Origin: Rubrobacteraceae bacterium | GTDB taxonomy: Bacteria > Actinomycetota > Rubrobacteria > Rubrobacterales > Rubrobacteraceae | Reading direction: 5' to 3' | NCBI GenBank assembly: GCA_030448125.1 | Contig: JAUJNO010000006.1 | Location: forward strand, 161,888-204,505 | DNA: 42,618 bases | Shown: positions 16,841 to 24,454 of the stretch, piece after piece | How positions within the stretch are numbered: the first letter of the stretch is position 1 | Layout of the letters: every line of letters begins with the position of its first letter | Position numbers and translations under genes: made by a program | The notes under the pieces: generated by a model | What the model was told of the DNA's origin: nothing | Database searches by the model: none | What the model saw: only the letters and a program-made list of their open reading frames with translations

Positions 16841-17527
16841 CTACCCATACTGCTGCTCGGCGGCGCGGCGTCCGGCCTCGATAACCTTACGCATCTCGGT
16901 CGCGGGGTCGCCCCTATACACCGCCGAGCCGGCCACTAGCACCCGCGCCCCGGCCTCCACCATCAGGGGGGCCGTCCTTTCGGTGATGCCGCCGTCCACC
17001 TGTATCGGTAGGTCGGTCATCTCGCGCAGGCGGCGCACCTTGTCGGCCATCTCCGGGATAAACTCCTGTCCCCCGAAGCCCGGGTTGACGCTCATGACGT
17101 TGACGTAGTCGAGGTGCGGCAGCGCCCACTCGAGGATCTCCGGTGGGGTGCTCGGGTTCAGGGCGGCGCCGGCTTCGAGGCCCGTGGCCCGGATCGCGTT
17201 GAGCGTCCGGTGCAAGTGTATGGTGACCTCCGGCTGCACGCAAATGCTTACCACCCCGGCCTCGACGAACGCCGGTATCAGAGAATCCGGACGCTCGACC
17301 TGGAGGTGCGCGTCGACGGGCAGGCTCGTGGCGCGCACCAGCGCGGCGGCGACCGCCGGACCGACGGTCAGGTTCGGGACGTAGTGGTTGTCCATGACGT
17401 CGAAGTGAACCAGCTCCGCACCTCCGTTCTGTGCCCGGCGCACCTCCTCGGCCAGGTACGCGAAGTCCGCCGCGAGGATCGAGGGCGCTCCCACCACCCT
17501 GTCCCCTACCTTCTCGAAGAACCCCAA
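16841..17527 (-). CDS. rpe: Ribulose-phosphate 3-epimerase
   Basis: Interconverts ribulose-5-phosphate and xylulose-5-phosphate; TIM barrel, cytosolic. APSILAADF, HFDVMDNHYVPNLTVGP, NPGFGGQEFIPEM and QVDGGI are family motifs; HLQVERPD stands where HLMVE is usual. It is 228 aa from the TTG at 17527, which has a weak ribosome site. GTG codons about 10 residues later, after AGGTAGGGG, are a good alternative start. Ribulose-5-phosphate is also the RibB substrate, so its place upstream of the rib operon makes metabolic sense. Confidence 0.94.
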   Translation of the reverse strand: MGFFEKVGDRVVGAPSILAADFAYLAEEVRRAQNGGAELVHFDVMDNHYVPNLTVGPAVAAALVRATSLPVDAHLQVERPDSLIPAFVEAGVVSICVQPEVTIHLHRTLNAIRATGLEAGAALNPSTPPEILEWALPHLDYVNVMSVNPGFGGQEFIPEMADKVRRLREMTDLPIQVDGGITERTAPLMVEAGARVLVAGSAVYRGDPATEMRKVIEAGRRAAEQQYG

Positions 17528-17598
17528 AAGCGTCTACTCACTTCCTAGCCAGATCGCGATACACCCAGTCCAAAAGCGCCATTCTACAGAACAAAAAG

Positions 17599-18366
17599 CT
17601 ATCGGCGCTGGGAGAGCTTCTCTTTGAGGGATTTGGTGGCCGAGGCAATGATGCGGGAGATCTTACGCTGCGGGAGGCCGAGCCGTTTGCCGATCTCCGT
17701 CTGGGAGAAGTCCTTGTAGAAAAAGAGGTAGACGACCTTTTGCTGCAGCTCGCTCAGAGACTCCAGGCCCTGCTCGAGCAGGATGCGGTCCTCGATCGGC
17801 AGGGAGAACGCCTCGTACTGGAGGCTTTTGATCGCCGAGAGGTCCAGCCCCTCATCGCTGTCCGAGCCCGGCTTGGGCGCGTCGAGCGACGAGACGTTCG
17901 TATCCAGAAACAGCTTCATAACCTCTATCACGCCCTCCGGAGTAACGTTCACGTCCTGGGCGATCTCCTCGACGAGCGGCGGGCGGCCGAGCTCGCTGGT
18001 CAGGCGCATAGTCGACTCGGAGATCCTGGAGTAGAGGCTCCTCGCCCACCGGGGTTCCTTGACGAGCGCCGTGTCCCTGAAGTAGTGCCTGAGCTCGCCG
18101 TCGATCATCGAGTAGGCGTAGGAGCTGAACTTCGCCTTCGAGCCCATCTTGTAACCGTTGACAGCCTTTATAAGCCCCACGTAACCGACCTGCAGAAGGT
18201 CCTCGTAAGGCTCGCCCGAGGAGCTCGAGTAGCGGCGGACGATGTGGTTCAGGATCCTGCCGTGTATCGCGAAGATTCGCTCCACCGCCCGCCGGTCGCC
18301 CTTCTCCCGGTAGGCTCTGACCAACCAGATGACCCGGTCGTTCTCCACCTGTCTTACGACGGTCAT
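17599..18366 (-). CDS. Sigma-70 family factor, SigB/SigF-like
   Basis: 255 aa. Region 2 is visible in YEDLLQVGYVGLIKAVNGYK and FSSYAYSMIDGELRHYFRD, region 3 in the middle, and region 4 as a helix-turn-helix in FSQTEIGKRLGLPQRKISRIIASA. The long region 2-to-4 layout places it in the SigB/F/G stress and sporulation group, not ECF. It follows pilC by 27 nt and may be cotranscribed with the pilus genes. No anti-sigma gene is adjacent. What it controls is not shown by the sequence. Confidence 0.87.
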   Translation of the reverse strand: MTVVRQVENDRVIWLVRAYREKGDRRAVERIFAIHGRILNHIVRRYSSSSGEPYEDLLQVGYVGLIKAVNGYKMGSKAKFSSYAYSMIDGELRHYFRDTALVKEPRWARSLYSRISESTMRLTSELGRPPLVEEIAQDVNVTPEGVIEVMKLFLDTNVSSLDAPKPGSDSDEGLDLSAIKSLQYEAFSLPIEDRILLEQGLESLSELQQKVVYLFFYKDFSQTEIGKRLGLPQRKISRIIASATKSLKEKLSQRR

Positions 18367-18393
18367 CCGGGAGGTCTCCGATCCCCTCGCTGT

Positions 18394-19605
18394 CTACTCG
18401 ATCAGCTCGAAGATCTGGAACATCGGTAGGTACATCGCGACGATGATGCCACCGACGATGCCGCCGACGACCACGATCATGAGCGGCTCGATGATCGAGG
18501 TGAGGGCCTTCACGGCCGCGTCTACCTCGGACTCGTAGAACTCGGCGATCTTGGTGAGCATCCCGTCTATGTCGCCGGTCTCCTCACCAACAGCGATCAT
18601 GCGAGTCACCATCGGGGGGAAGACCGGCTCGTCTTCGAGCGGCTGGTAGATCGGCAAACCCTCGCGGATGGCCTCCCGGCTCTTCAAGAGGGCCTTCTCG
18701 ATCACGTAGTTGCCCGACGAGATCGCCGTGATCTCCAAAGACTGCAGGATGGGCACGCCCGCGGCGCTCAAAGTACCCAAAGTCCGGGCGAAGCGGGCGA
18801 GCGCCACCTTCTGGATGATGTCCCCGATCTTGGCCGGTATCTTGAGCATCGCCGGGTCGACGGCCTTGCGCCCGTTCTCGGTCTTCCTCCACCTCAAAAA
18901 GAAGATCACCCCGCCGATCATGCCAGCGTAGATGAAGACCCCCCATATGCTCGTCAGTAGGTCGGAGGCGCCCATCGCTACCCGCGTCGGGAGCGGCAGG
19001 GTGCCGCCGAGGTCCTCGAACATCTGGGCGAAGATCGGGACGATGAAGATGAGCATGAAAGACGCCGCGAGGATGGCGAGTATCAGCACGACTATGGGAT
19101 AGGTCATGGCGCTCTTGACCTTGCGCCGGAGGTCCTGGTCTTTCTCAAGCTGGAAGGCGATGCGCAGGAGCACGTCGTCGAGGATGCCGCCGATCTCACC
19201 GGCCCGCACCATCTCGGTGTAGAGCTTGTTAAAGACCTTGGGGTGCTTCTCTAAAGCCTCGGAAAGCGCGAGACCGGCCTCGACCTCCTTGCGGATGTCG
19301 TCGAGGGTCTCCTTGAGCTTCTTGTTGTCGGTCTGCTCGGAGAGGACGTAGAGCGTGCGGACTATGGGGAGGCCGGCGTTTATCATGGTAGCGAACTGCC
19401 TCGTGAAGATGACGAGGTCGCTGAGCTTGACCCTCTTAAAGGGCTCGAGGATGTCCTTCTGCCCGACGCCCTGCTCCTTGATGTCGATGACGAGGAGACC
19501 CTGCTGGCGCAGGGTCATCGCCACGCTCATCGTATCGTTGCCTTCCATCTTGTCCTCAAGGATCTCGCCCTGACGACTCCGGGCTTTGTACGCGAATACC
19601 GCCAA
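18394..19605 (-). CDS. pilC: Type IV pilus inner-membrane platform protein PilC
   Basis: 403-aa member of the GspF/PilC family. The N-terminus MAVFAYKARSRQGEILEDKM is typical, followed by two repeated GspF domains (about residues 70-195 and 270-395) with hydrophobic segments near TYPIVVLILAILAASFMLIF, GVFIYAGMIGGVIFF and the C-terminal MIVVVGGIVGGIIVAMYLP. The TTG at 19605 follows GGGAGG. It anchors the pilus motor ATPases in the membrane. The gene is intact, unlike pilB. Confidence 0.94.
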   Translation of the reverse strand: MAVFAYKARSRQGEILEDKMEGNDTMSVAMTLRQQGLLVIDIKEQGVGQKDILEPFKRVKLSDLVIFTRQFATMINAGLPIVRTLYVLSEQTDNKKLKETLDDIRKEVEAGLALSEALEKHPKVFNKLYTEMVRAGEIGGILDDVLLRIAFQLEKDQDLRRKVKSAMTYPIVVLILAILAASFMLIFIVPIFAQMFEDLGGTLPLPTRVAMGASDLLTSIWGVFIYAGMIGGVIFFLRWRKTENGRKAVDPAMLKIPAKIGDIIQKVALARFARTLGTLSAAGVPILQSLEITAISSGNYVIEKALLKSREAIREGLPIYQPLEDEPVFPPMVTRMIAVGEETGDIDGMLTKIAEFYESEVDAAVKALTSIIEPLMIVVVGGIVGGIIVAMYLPMFQIFELIE

Positions 19606-19617
19606 AGGAGCCTCCCT

Positions 19618-20781
19618 CTACTTCGTCTCTCTAGCGCGCCGGATCTCCGCGTACCCGGACTTCCCGGACCTCGCAGCCATGCCGTCGCCGCCCATCCCGC
19701 CGGGCGCCGAACCGCCGCCACCTCCCATGAGGCGCTTGAGCTCGTCGGCGTTGCTGGAGCGCTTCTCGGCTTCTTCGCGCGAGATCGCGCCCTTCCGAAG
19801 CAGCTCCACCAACGCCGCGTCCATGGTCTGCATCCCGAACTTGCCGCCGGTCTGCATGGCCGAGTAGATCTGGTGGTTCTTCCCCTCACGGATAAGGTTT
19901 CGCACACCCGGCGTCGGCACCAGTATCTCACAGGCGACGACCCGGCCCTTGCCGTCGCGCTTGGGGATGAGGGTCTGCGTCACGACGCCCTGCAGGGCGA
20001 TGGCCAGCTGCGCCCTCACCTGGGACTGCTGGTGGGACGGGAAGACATCGATGATGCGGTCAACGGTCTGCGGGGCGTCCTGGGTGTGGAGCGTCCCGAA
20101 AACGAGGTGGCCGGTCTCCGCCGCGCTTATGGCGAGGTGAATGGTCTCGAGGTCGCGCATCTCGCCGACGAGGATGACGTCCGGGTCCTGCCTCAAGACG
20201 TGCTTGAGGGCCTGCGCGAAGCTCTTGGTATCCTGGTTGACCTCGCGCTGGTTGACGATGCAGTTCTTGTGCGTGTGCAAAAACTCTATCGGGTCCTCGA
20301 CGCTCATTATGTGTTCGTGGCGTTCTTCGTTGATCTTATCGATCATCGAGGCGAGCGTCGTGGACTTGCCGCTACCGGTCGGTCCCGTTATGAGGACTAG
20401 CCCGCGGGGCGTCTCCGCCATCTGCTCTATGGCCTTGGGGAGCCCGAGTTCCTTGAAGCTCAGGATCTTCTCCGGGATCGTCCGGAAGGCCGCGCCTAAA
20501 GAGCCGCGCTGGAAGTACACGTTCACGCGGAAGCGGGCCGTGCGGGGCAGGGTATAGGCGATGTCCAACTCCCAGTCGTTCTCCAGACGCTGGCGCTGGT
20601 CGTTGGAGAGGATATCGTAGAGCATCTCCCGCGTCGTGTTTGGCGTCAGCGGCGGGTATTCCAGGGGCTGCACCTTGCCGTTCACCCGGATCATGGGCGG
20701 CAGACCCGTGGTGATGTGCAGGTCGCTCGCCCCCGCGTTTATAGCGTCGAACAGGTAGTCGTTTAGCCCACTCTCGATCAT
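19618..20781 (-). CDS. pilT: Type IV pilus retraction ATPase PilT
   Basis: 387 aa. Walker A is GPTGSGKST, the Asp box SVEDPIEFLH, Walker B VILVGEMRDLET, the His box AAETGHLVFGTLHT, and the PilT-specific C-terminal GVRNLIREGK is present. A Gly/Ser-rich tail (GGGGGSAPGG...) follows. PilT depolymerises the pilus for twitching or DNA uptake. The gene is complete and lies between pilC and the damaged pilB. Confidence 0.95.
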   Translation of the reverse strand: MIESGLNDYLFDAINAGASDLHITTGLPPMIRVNGKVQPLEYPPLTPNTTREMLYDILSNDQRQRLENDWELDIAYTLPRTARFRVNVYFQRGSLGAAFRTIPEKILSFKELGLPKAIEQMAETPRGLVLITGPTGSGKSTTLASMIDKINEERHEHIMSVEDPIEFLHTHKNCIVNQREVNQDTKSFAQALKHVLRQDPDVILVGEMRDLETIHLAISAAETGHLVFGTLHTQDAPQTVDRIIDVFPSHQQSQVRAQLAIALQGVVTQTLIPKRDGKGRVVACEILVPTPGVRNLIREGKNHQIYSAMQTGGKFGMQTMDAALVELLRKGAISREEAEKRSSNADELKRLMGGGGGSAPGGMGGDGMAARSGKSGYAEIRRARETK

Positions 20782-20832
20782 CTTCTCTCTATGGCCCCTC
20801 TTTCGACGTTGGTACTCTAACCACCGTAAGAG

Positions 20833-21857
20833 TTACCGGCACAAGCCGGCCAAAACTTTAGCCCCGCGTCCACGCACCCAGACGACCGTCCTCAGAACCT
20901 CTTCTATCGTGGTGAGTCCGGCGGCCGCCTTCAGGAGCCCGTCGTCACGCAGCCGGATCATGCCCTCCTCCCGGGCGGACCGCCCGAGCTCGTTGGTCGG
21001 GGCGCGACGTAGGATCATATCCTTCAGGTTGTCGGTTACTTCCATGAGCTCGTAGATCCCGAGCCGGCCCCGGTAGCCGGTGCCGCCGCAGAAGTTGCAG
21101 CCGGCCGCCTTGTGGAAGCCCAACTCGTCCGGTGCGTGCTCGAAGGGGAACCCCATGCCCGCCAGGATCTCCTCCTCGATCTCCACAGGCTCCCTGCACC
21201 TCGCGCAGAGCCTCCTCGCGAGCCTTTGTGCGATAACGCAGTCCACCGCCGAGGAGGTGAGGAAGGGTTCGACCCCCATGTTGGTGAGCCGGGACAGAGC
21301 GCCGGGGGCGTCGTTGGTGTGGAGCGTCGAGAGGACGAGGTGGCCCGTGCTGCCTTAGAGACCGCCTCGTTGGGCTGGACTACGGCGCTCTGTACCGAAT
21401 CGTCGCCGCCGAACAGCTGATCCTGCAGGCGCCGGATCGCATCCTGGGCGGCGACGACGGGCGTGACGGGGTACCCGGCACTTATTGTCAGGTCGCTCGT
21501 CGCGTAGATGTCGTTCGGGTCGCTCATCGCGACTATCAGGTGCCCGTTCTCCACCTGTAAGGGAACGGCCTTGTGTTGGAGTAGGACGTCCTCACCTATG
21601 ATTCCTAGAACATCCAGGTCGACCTGCACCTCGAAGAGCGCCACGTACTCGACGTTCAGGCATATGGAGAGGGCGCGGGCCAGATCCTCGTGGGACAGGT
21701 AGCCCAAAGAGACCAGGATCTGCCCGACGCTCCTCTTGTCCATCTTCTGGATCGCGAGCGCCTCTTCGAGCTGCTCCTCGTTGATCATGTCCATCGAGAG
21801 GAGGACGGACCCGATCTTGCGCTCCGGGTCGCGCCCGCCGGCATCAGGCGAGCGCAT
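20833..21857 (-). pseudogene. pilB: Pilus extension ATPase PilB, internally deleted and frameshifted
   Basis: The N-terminal GspE_N domain is normal from the ATG at 21857 (KIGSVLLSMDMINEEQL... to about residue 168, PNEAVSKAA). The frame then changes near 21350-21356, and the continuing protein in the other frame is the extreme C-terminal part: [38 protein letters not shown], and the CARC...CNFC zinc motif to the stop at 20833. Roughly 240-260 residues, with Walker A, Asp box and Walker B, are absent. Without frameshifting the product ends at 21036. It cannot be an active ATPase. The start overlaps the aroE stop by 14 nt. A collapsed assembly is the main alternative. Confidence 0.85.
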
Positions 21858-22698
21858 CGCTCATCACCTCCAGGTTTGGCTCCCTGCCCGTCCAGATGCG
21901 CTGCGCCTGAACCCCCTGGTACAGCAGCATCCTCCCCCCGGGTACGACCCGCGCCCCGGCCTCTCTGGCTCGCCGGATCAAACCGGTCTCCCTCCCGGCG
22001 AGATAAACGGCGTCGCACACCACCTTCTCCGCAGTCAAAGCTCCGACGGGGAGCGGCAGAGGGTCTACTTCTTTCATCCCGAGGTACGTGGCGTTGATCA
22101 AAACCTCGACCTCCTTCGCGATATCCTCAACCTCCTCGAACGGACACCCCAGGATCTCTGCCCCGAGCGCGACTTTCGACAACTTCTCACGCAGTTCCCC
22201 GGCCTTTTGCGCGGTCCGGTTGGCAAGGTAAAGCCGCGAGGCCCCCTCCCCGAGGACCGCGACGGCGATGGCGGCGGCGGCTCCCCCGGCGCCCAGGATC
22301 AGCACCCCCCGGCCGGCAAAGGAGACACCCGCCTCCTTGCAGGCCTCGACGAATCCGCTCCCGTCGGTGTTCAGGCCACGCAGCAAGCCCTCCTCTTCGA
22401 CGACGACCGTGTTCACTGCGCCCGCGAGGCGGGCCGTCTCGTCGAGCTCGTCCACGAGCGGTAGCATCGCCTCTTTGTGCGGCATGGTGACGTTGAAGCC
22501 GACGAACCCCAGGGCCGCGAGCCCCGCGACAGCCGTTGGCAAACGCTCCGGCCGGACATCCATCGCCACGTACGCATAGTCCACCCCGTCGGGGCCGGTT
22601 CCGCCGGCGGCGAAGGCGGCGTTGTGCATGCGGGGGCTCAGGCTGTGTCCGATAGGATGTCCGATAACGCCAAGCAATCTCGTCCTTCCGCTCAACAT
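21844..22698 (-). CDS. aroE: Shikimate dehydrogenase
   Basis: NADPH-dependent reduction of 3-dehydroshikimate in the chorismate pathway. GVIGHPIGHSLSPRMHNAAF, the catalytic Lys in NVTMPHKEAM, the Asp in GLNTDGSGF and the nucleotide-binding LILGAGGAAAAIA are present. The frame opens at a GTG (22713), but the ATG at 22698 with AAAGG upstream is preferred, giving 284 aa. The aroE-pilB-pilT-pilC order places it at the head of the pilus run. Confidence 0.94.
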   Translation of the reverse strand: MLSGRTRLLGVIGHPIGHSLSPRMHNAAFAAGGTGPDGVDYAYVAMDVRPERLPTAVAGLAALGFVGFNVTMPHKEAMLPLVDELDETARLAGAVNTVVVEEEGLLRGLNTDGSGFVEACKEAGVSFAGRGVLILGAGGAAAAIAVAVLGEGASRLYLANRTAQKAGELREKLSKVALGAEILGCPFEEVEDIAKEVEVLINATYLGMKEVDPLPLPVGALTAEKVVCDAVYLAGRETGLIRRAREAGARVVPGGRMLLYQGVQAQRIWTGREPNLEVMSDALA

Positions 22699-22846
22699 CT
22701 TATACCTTTGCACCTCCCGGCACCAATTACGCCGGTGACTCCAGAACTATTATCGGCGAAACGGTTCGAGACCTTTAGCCTCGACGGGCGGATACGCGAG
22801 GCGCCGTTCGATCCGACAGTTTCATTCTACCGTGTAGGGGAGGCGT

Positions 22847-23995
22847 TCAGCGCTCGTCCTCGGCCTCGTCCTTGGCCTCGAGGAACTCGTTGTAGTCGTC
22901 GGTGAAGAAGTGTTCCTTGCCTCCGGCCTCCAGCACGTAGTACAGGTGCCCGGTCTCCGCGGGCTCGAGAGCGGCCCGTATCGACTCGCGGCTCGGGTTG
23001 GCGATCGGGCCGGGCGGCAGACCTGGGTTCTTGTAGGTGTTGTAGGGCGAGTCGACCTCGAGGTCGTCGAGCTTGAGATCCTCCTTGGCCTTGCCCAGAG
23101 CGTACTGGACTGTGGCGTCGACCTGAAGCGGCATGCCTGAGCGGATGCGGTTGTAGATGACGCCGGCTATCAGCGGGCGCTCCTCGGGGTTGGCGGACTC
23201 CTTCTCGACGAGGGACGCGACCGTAACGAGTTCGTACTCCGTGAGGTTGAAGCGGTCCTGCGCGGCGGCGAAATCGAGACCCTCCTTCTCCAGGAGGTAC
23301 TGCTCGAGGAGCCGGCCCACGACCTGCCCGGCATCGACGTCCCTCTCGAACTCGTACTTCTTAGGGAAGAGGAAGCCCTCGGTGGTCCTGATGGCCGGGT
23401 CGTCGAGGAAGGCGTACCCGTAGTCAGTCCTCCCGGCCGCCGCCTCGAACTCCTCGGCGGGAACGCCGCCCTCCTCTTCGACCACCCGCGCCGTCTGCCC
23501 CAGCGTCAGGCCCTCGGGGATGGTGATGGTGAAGGCGGAGACAGAATCGCCGCTCGCGAGGGTCTTTAGGATCTCCTGGCGGTCCTCGCCGGGCACGAAC
23601 CGATACTCGCCGGCCTTTATCTCTGTCTCCCCACCCTGGATGCGCAACTCTAGCTTGAAGATGGTGGAGCTCTCTATCACGCCGGCCTCCTCGAGCTTAT
23701 CGGCGACGCTGGAGAGCGTGTCTCCCTGCTCGACCGCGACCGTCACGGGCTCCTCCCCGCCATCGAACACCGCGCTCGCGAGCAGGTAGATCCCGCCCAG
23801 AACAACAAAGAGCAGCAGAGCCAGGAGCACCAAACGTCTGGCCGGGGACTTGCGCCCGCGGTGTCTCTTTTTCGGCTTGCCGCCGTGCGTGCGGCGCGGT
23901 CTCTCCGGGGACGGATCGGAAGAGCGCACGGCCTCGAGGCGCGCATCTACCTCCTCCCGTTCGCGCCTACGACGAATCCTGTCGCGTCGCCTCAA
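22847..23995 (-). CDS. mltG: Endolytic murein transglycosylase MltG
   Basis: 382 aa. The N-terminal cytoplasmic segment is very basic (residues 1-53), one transmembrane helix spans about 54-76, a LysM-like part follows (VEQGDTLSSVADKLEE), then the YceG catalytic domain. The catalytic Glu is E264 in VASLVEKES; VIYNRIRSGMPLQVDATVQY, SPYNTYKNPGLPPGPIANPS and HFFTDDYNEF are conserved. It cuts nascent glycan strands at the membrane. The TTG at 23995 has GGAGG 8 nt upstream and overlaps the ruvX end by 29 nt. Confidence 0.95.
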   Translation of the reverse strand: MRRRDRIRRRREREEVDARLEAVRSSDPSPERPRRTHGGKPKKRHRGRKSPARRLVLLALLLFVVLGGIYLLASAVFDGGEEPVTVAVEQGDTLSSVADKLEEAGVIESSTIFKLELRIQGGETEIKAGEYRFVPGEDRQEILKTLASGDSVSAFTITIPEGLTLGQTARVVEEEGGVPAEEFEAAAGRTDYGYAFLDDPAIRTTEGFLFPKKYEFERDVDAGQVVGRLLEQYLLEKEGLDFAAAQDRFNLTEYELVTVASLVEKESANPEERPLIAGVIYNRIRSGMPLQVDATVQYALGKAKEDLKLDDLEVDSPYNTYKNPGLPPGPIANPSRESIRAALEPAETGHLYYVLEAGGKEHFFTDDYNEFLEAKDEAEDER

Positions 23996-24452
23996 ACGCC
24001 CCCCTCCGATCCAGATACTCCTGCAGCATGGCGGCCGCCGCCAGGTGGTCTACCCGCTCCTTTGTCCCCCCTCTACGCCGGCCTGTCCGGCTCCCCTTGC
24101 GAGCCCCAGTCCGGGGTCCGCCCGGCGAGGAGCGGGCCAGGCGCGTGGTGAAGCGTTCGTCCCACTCCACGAAGCGCACGTCGGGGAACTCTTCTCTGAG
24201 TACGGCCAGTTTAGCCAGAACCCGTCCTGCCTGAGAGCCGAGCTCGCCGCGGAGCGTCTTCGGGATACCCACGACGACCTCCGTTGTCCCCTCCTCCACC
24301 AGAAGCGCACCGAGGTACTCCGTCAACCGATCCGAGGGCACCACTTCCAGGGGACGGGCGATGGAGCAGCCGGGGTCGGAGAGCGCTACTCCGGTGCGCG
24401 CCTCGCCGAGGTCCAGGGCGGCGACCCGTCCGGGCGTGCCGTTGGCGGGCAG
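23967..24452 (-). CDS. ruvX: Pre-16S rRNA nuclease / Holliday junction resolvase-like RuvX (YqgF), probable CTG start
   Basis: The RNase H-like core needs RVAALDLGEARTGVALSDP, which lies upstream of every ATG, GTG or TTG in this frame; the first conventional start, at 24344, would remove it. Between the last upstream in-frame stop and this motif the plausible initiator is CTG at 24452, with AAGGA 5 nt before it and overlapping the alaS end by nothing (alaS stops at 24455). That gives 161 aa. Catalytic acids are in ALDLGEARTG and RVDHLAAAAML, with ETGI-like VVGIPKTLRGE between. A basic insert (TGARKGSRTGRRRGG) precedes the last motif. Confidence 0.85.
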   Translation of the reverse strand: MPANGTPGRVAALDLGEARTGVALSDPGCSIARPLEVVPSDRLTEYLGALLVEEGTTEVVVGIPKTLRGELGSQAGRVLAKLAVLREEFPDVRFVEWDERFTTRLARSSPGGPRTGARKGSRTGRRRGGTKERVDHLAAAAMLQEYLDRRGAFEATRQDSS

Positions 24453-24454
24453 CG

